A stretch of DNA of 5,985 nucleotides from Clostridia bacterium (GTDB lineage Bacteria; Bacillota; Clostridia; Christensenellales; Aristaeellaceae), in assembly GCA_017469605.1 (NCBI GenBank), contig JAFUGB010000055.1, positions 1 to 5,985 on the forward strand. Reading direction: 5' to 3'. The position numbers and the translations under genes are program-made. The notes under the pieces are model-generated. The model was given only the letters and a program-made list of their open reading frames with translations, was not told the origin of the DNA and searched no databases. The stretch's first letter is position 1, and every line of letters begins with the position of its first letter. Positions 5,469 to 5,985 of the stretch are shown here, in pieces.

Positions 5469-5870
5469 ATGAGCGGGATTGAAAATGTTTGTCAGTATTT
5501 GAATGAAACGCACACCTATTTTCTGGCCACTGTGGAAGGCGACCAGCCCCGGGTTCGGCCCTTTGGCACGGCGCTATTGTACGATGGGAAACTGTACATC
5601 CAGACCGGCAAGGTCAAACCCGTATCCAAGCAGATCGCCGCGAATCCCAAGGCAGAAATCTGTGCCTGCAAGGGCACAAGCTGGCTGCGCATCGCAGGCG
5701 AACTGGTCAACGACGACCGCCGCGAAGTGAAGGAAGCCATGCTGGAAAAGATGCCTTCCCTGAAAGCCATGTACAGCGCGGACGACGACAATATGCAGAT
5801 GCTGTATTTCAGCAACGCCACCGCGACCTTCTCTTCCTTTACCGGAGCGCCCGAAACGATCGCGTTTTAA
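5469..5870 (+). CDS. PNPOx-like split-barrel flavin-binding protein
   Basis: The 133-residue protein has the compact pyridoxamine-5'-phosphate-oxidase-like split beta-barrel, a family that binds FMN or F420 as a dimer and includes reductases and NimA-like proteins. Visible features are H-T-Y-F-L-A-T-V (15-22), P-R-V-R-P-F-G at 27-33, Y-I-Q-T-G-K at 43-48 with K50-P-V-S-K54 (typical flavin phosphate contacts), and the core strand W-L-R-I-A-G-E-L at 72-79. It is much shorter than true PdxH (about 220 residues), so a role in vitamin B6 synthesis is unlikely. AGGAGG (5456-5461) lies 7 nt before the ATG, and only 15 nt separate it from the ferritin-like gene, so the two are co-transcribed. A flavin reductase next to a ferritin-like protein suggests redox or iron handling (inference). 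The substrate is unknown. Confidence 0.87.
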   Translation: MSGIENVCQYLNETHTYFLATVEGDQPRVRPFGTALLYDGKLYIQTGKVKPVSKQIAANPKAEICACKGTSWLRIAGELVNDDRREVKEAMLEKMPSLKAMYSADDDNMQMLYFSNATATFSSFTGAPETIAF

Positions 5871-5881
5871 GGAAGATCACC

Positions 5882-5985
5882 ATGAACGAGAAAGAAAGCA
5901 TCCTGGACGCCATGAAGAAAGCCGGCGAACCTCTGAACGCTGGCAAAGTGGCTGAATTGACGGGCCTGGATCGCAAGATTGTGGA
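5882..5985 (+). CDS. Small winged-helix protein, N-terminal part
   Basis: The window ends after 34 full codons. The visible start, M-N-E-K-E-S-I-L-D-A-M-K-K-A-G, followed by N-A-G-K-V-A-E-L-T-G-L-D-R-K, is a helix then a helix-turn-helix (about 17-34), as in very short winged-helix proteins of about 60-75 residues found in Clostridia and archaea. The ATG at 5882 has AAGGA (5869-5873) 8 nt upstream and follows the PNPOx stop by 11 nt, so it is the third gene of the operon. It may regulate the operon, possibly at the palindrome 4949-4964, but this is inference. The end of the protein is outside the window. Confidence 0.75.
   Translation, partial: MNEKESILDAMKKAGEPLNAGKVAELTGLDRKIV

Noticed and set aside
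4784..5513. Minus-strand open frames over the ferritin-like gene and its promoter
   Set aside because: They run through a strong promoter and across a recognisable ferritin-like protein on the other strand.
975..5870. A vitamin B6 theme linking PdxA-like and PNPOx-like genes
   Set aside because: Both family names refer to B6 enzymes, but the PdxA2-type protein sits in a catabolic operon and the short PNPOx-like protein is not PdxH; they lie in separate, divergent units.

Overview
The window looks like a moderately GC-rich Gram-positive chromosome, most likely a clostridial-type Firmicute. The reasons are strong AGGAGG-type ribosome binding sites before nearly every gene, use of GTG and TTG starts, sigma70/sigmaA-like promoters in AT-rich gaps, and gene families common in gut Clostridia. 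This assignment is inference from style; no marker gene is present. No tRNA, rRNA, CRISPR array, insertion sequence or phage gene was seen.

Left part, minus strand (2755 down to 1): a compact operon of a DeoR-family repressor, a PdxA2-type 4-phospho sugar-acid dehydrogenase, then TctB and the N-terminal 137 codons of TctA, the two membrane subunits of a tripartite tricarboxylate transporter. Spacing is tight: about 5 nt between deoR and pdxA2 and between pdxA2 and tctB, and 25 nt between tctB and tctA. The order repressor, phospho-sugar-acid dehydrogenase, carboxylate transporter suggests uptake and breakdown of a four-carbon sugar acid (threonate or erythronate type). The expected kinase (DUF1537 family) and binding protein TctC are not in view and may lie beyond base 1.

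Divergent gap (2756-3095, 340 nt): a minus-strand promoter and a 12-bp perfect palindrome (probable operator) serve the deoR operon. A plus-strand promoter (TTCACA-17-CATAAT) lies back to back with it, followed by about 170 nt that can fold into several long stems and end in a T7 run. This is a candidate structured RNA or leader. A second plus-strand promoter sits just upstream of the next gene.

Middle, plus strand: a secreted protein (3096-4094) with a clear signal peptide, a beta-rich Ig-like N-terminal half and a C-terminal half carrying a Cys/His/Asp-Asn pattern like NlpC/P60 or CHAP cysteine hydrolases. Next is a TetR-family regulator (4314-4862) preceded by a 24-bp interrupted palindrome and followed immediately by a 10-bp perfect inverted repeat.

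Right part, plus strand: a strong promoter (TTGAAA-16-TATAAT) with a 16-bp palindrome over the predicted start site drives a three-gene operon: a bacterioferritin-fold protein with altered metal-site residues, a flavin-binding PNPOx-like split-barrel protein, and the start of a small winged-helix protein cut by the window end. This looks like a small redox or metal-stress operon. Its true trigger cannot be read from the sequence.
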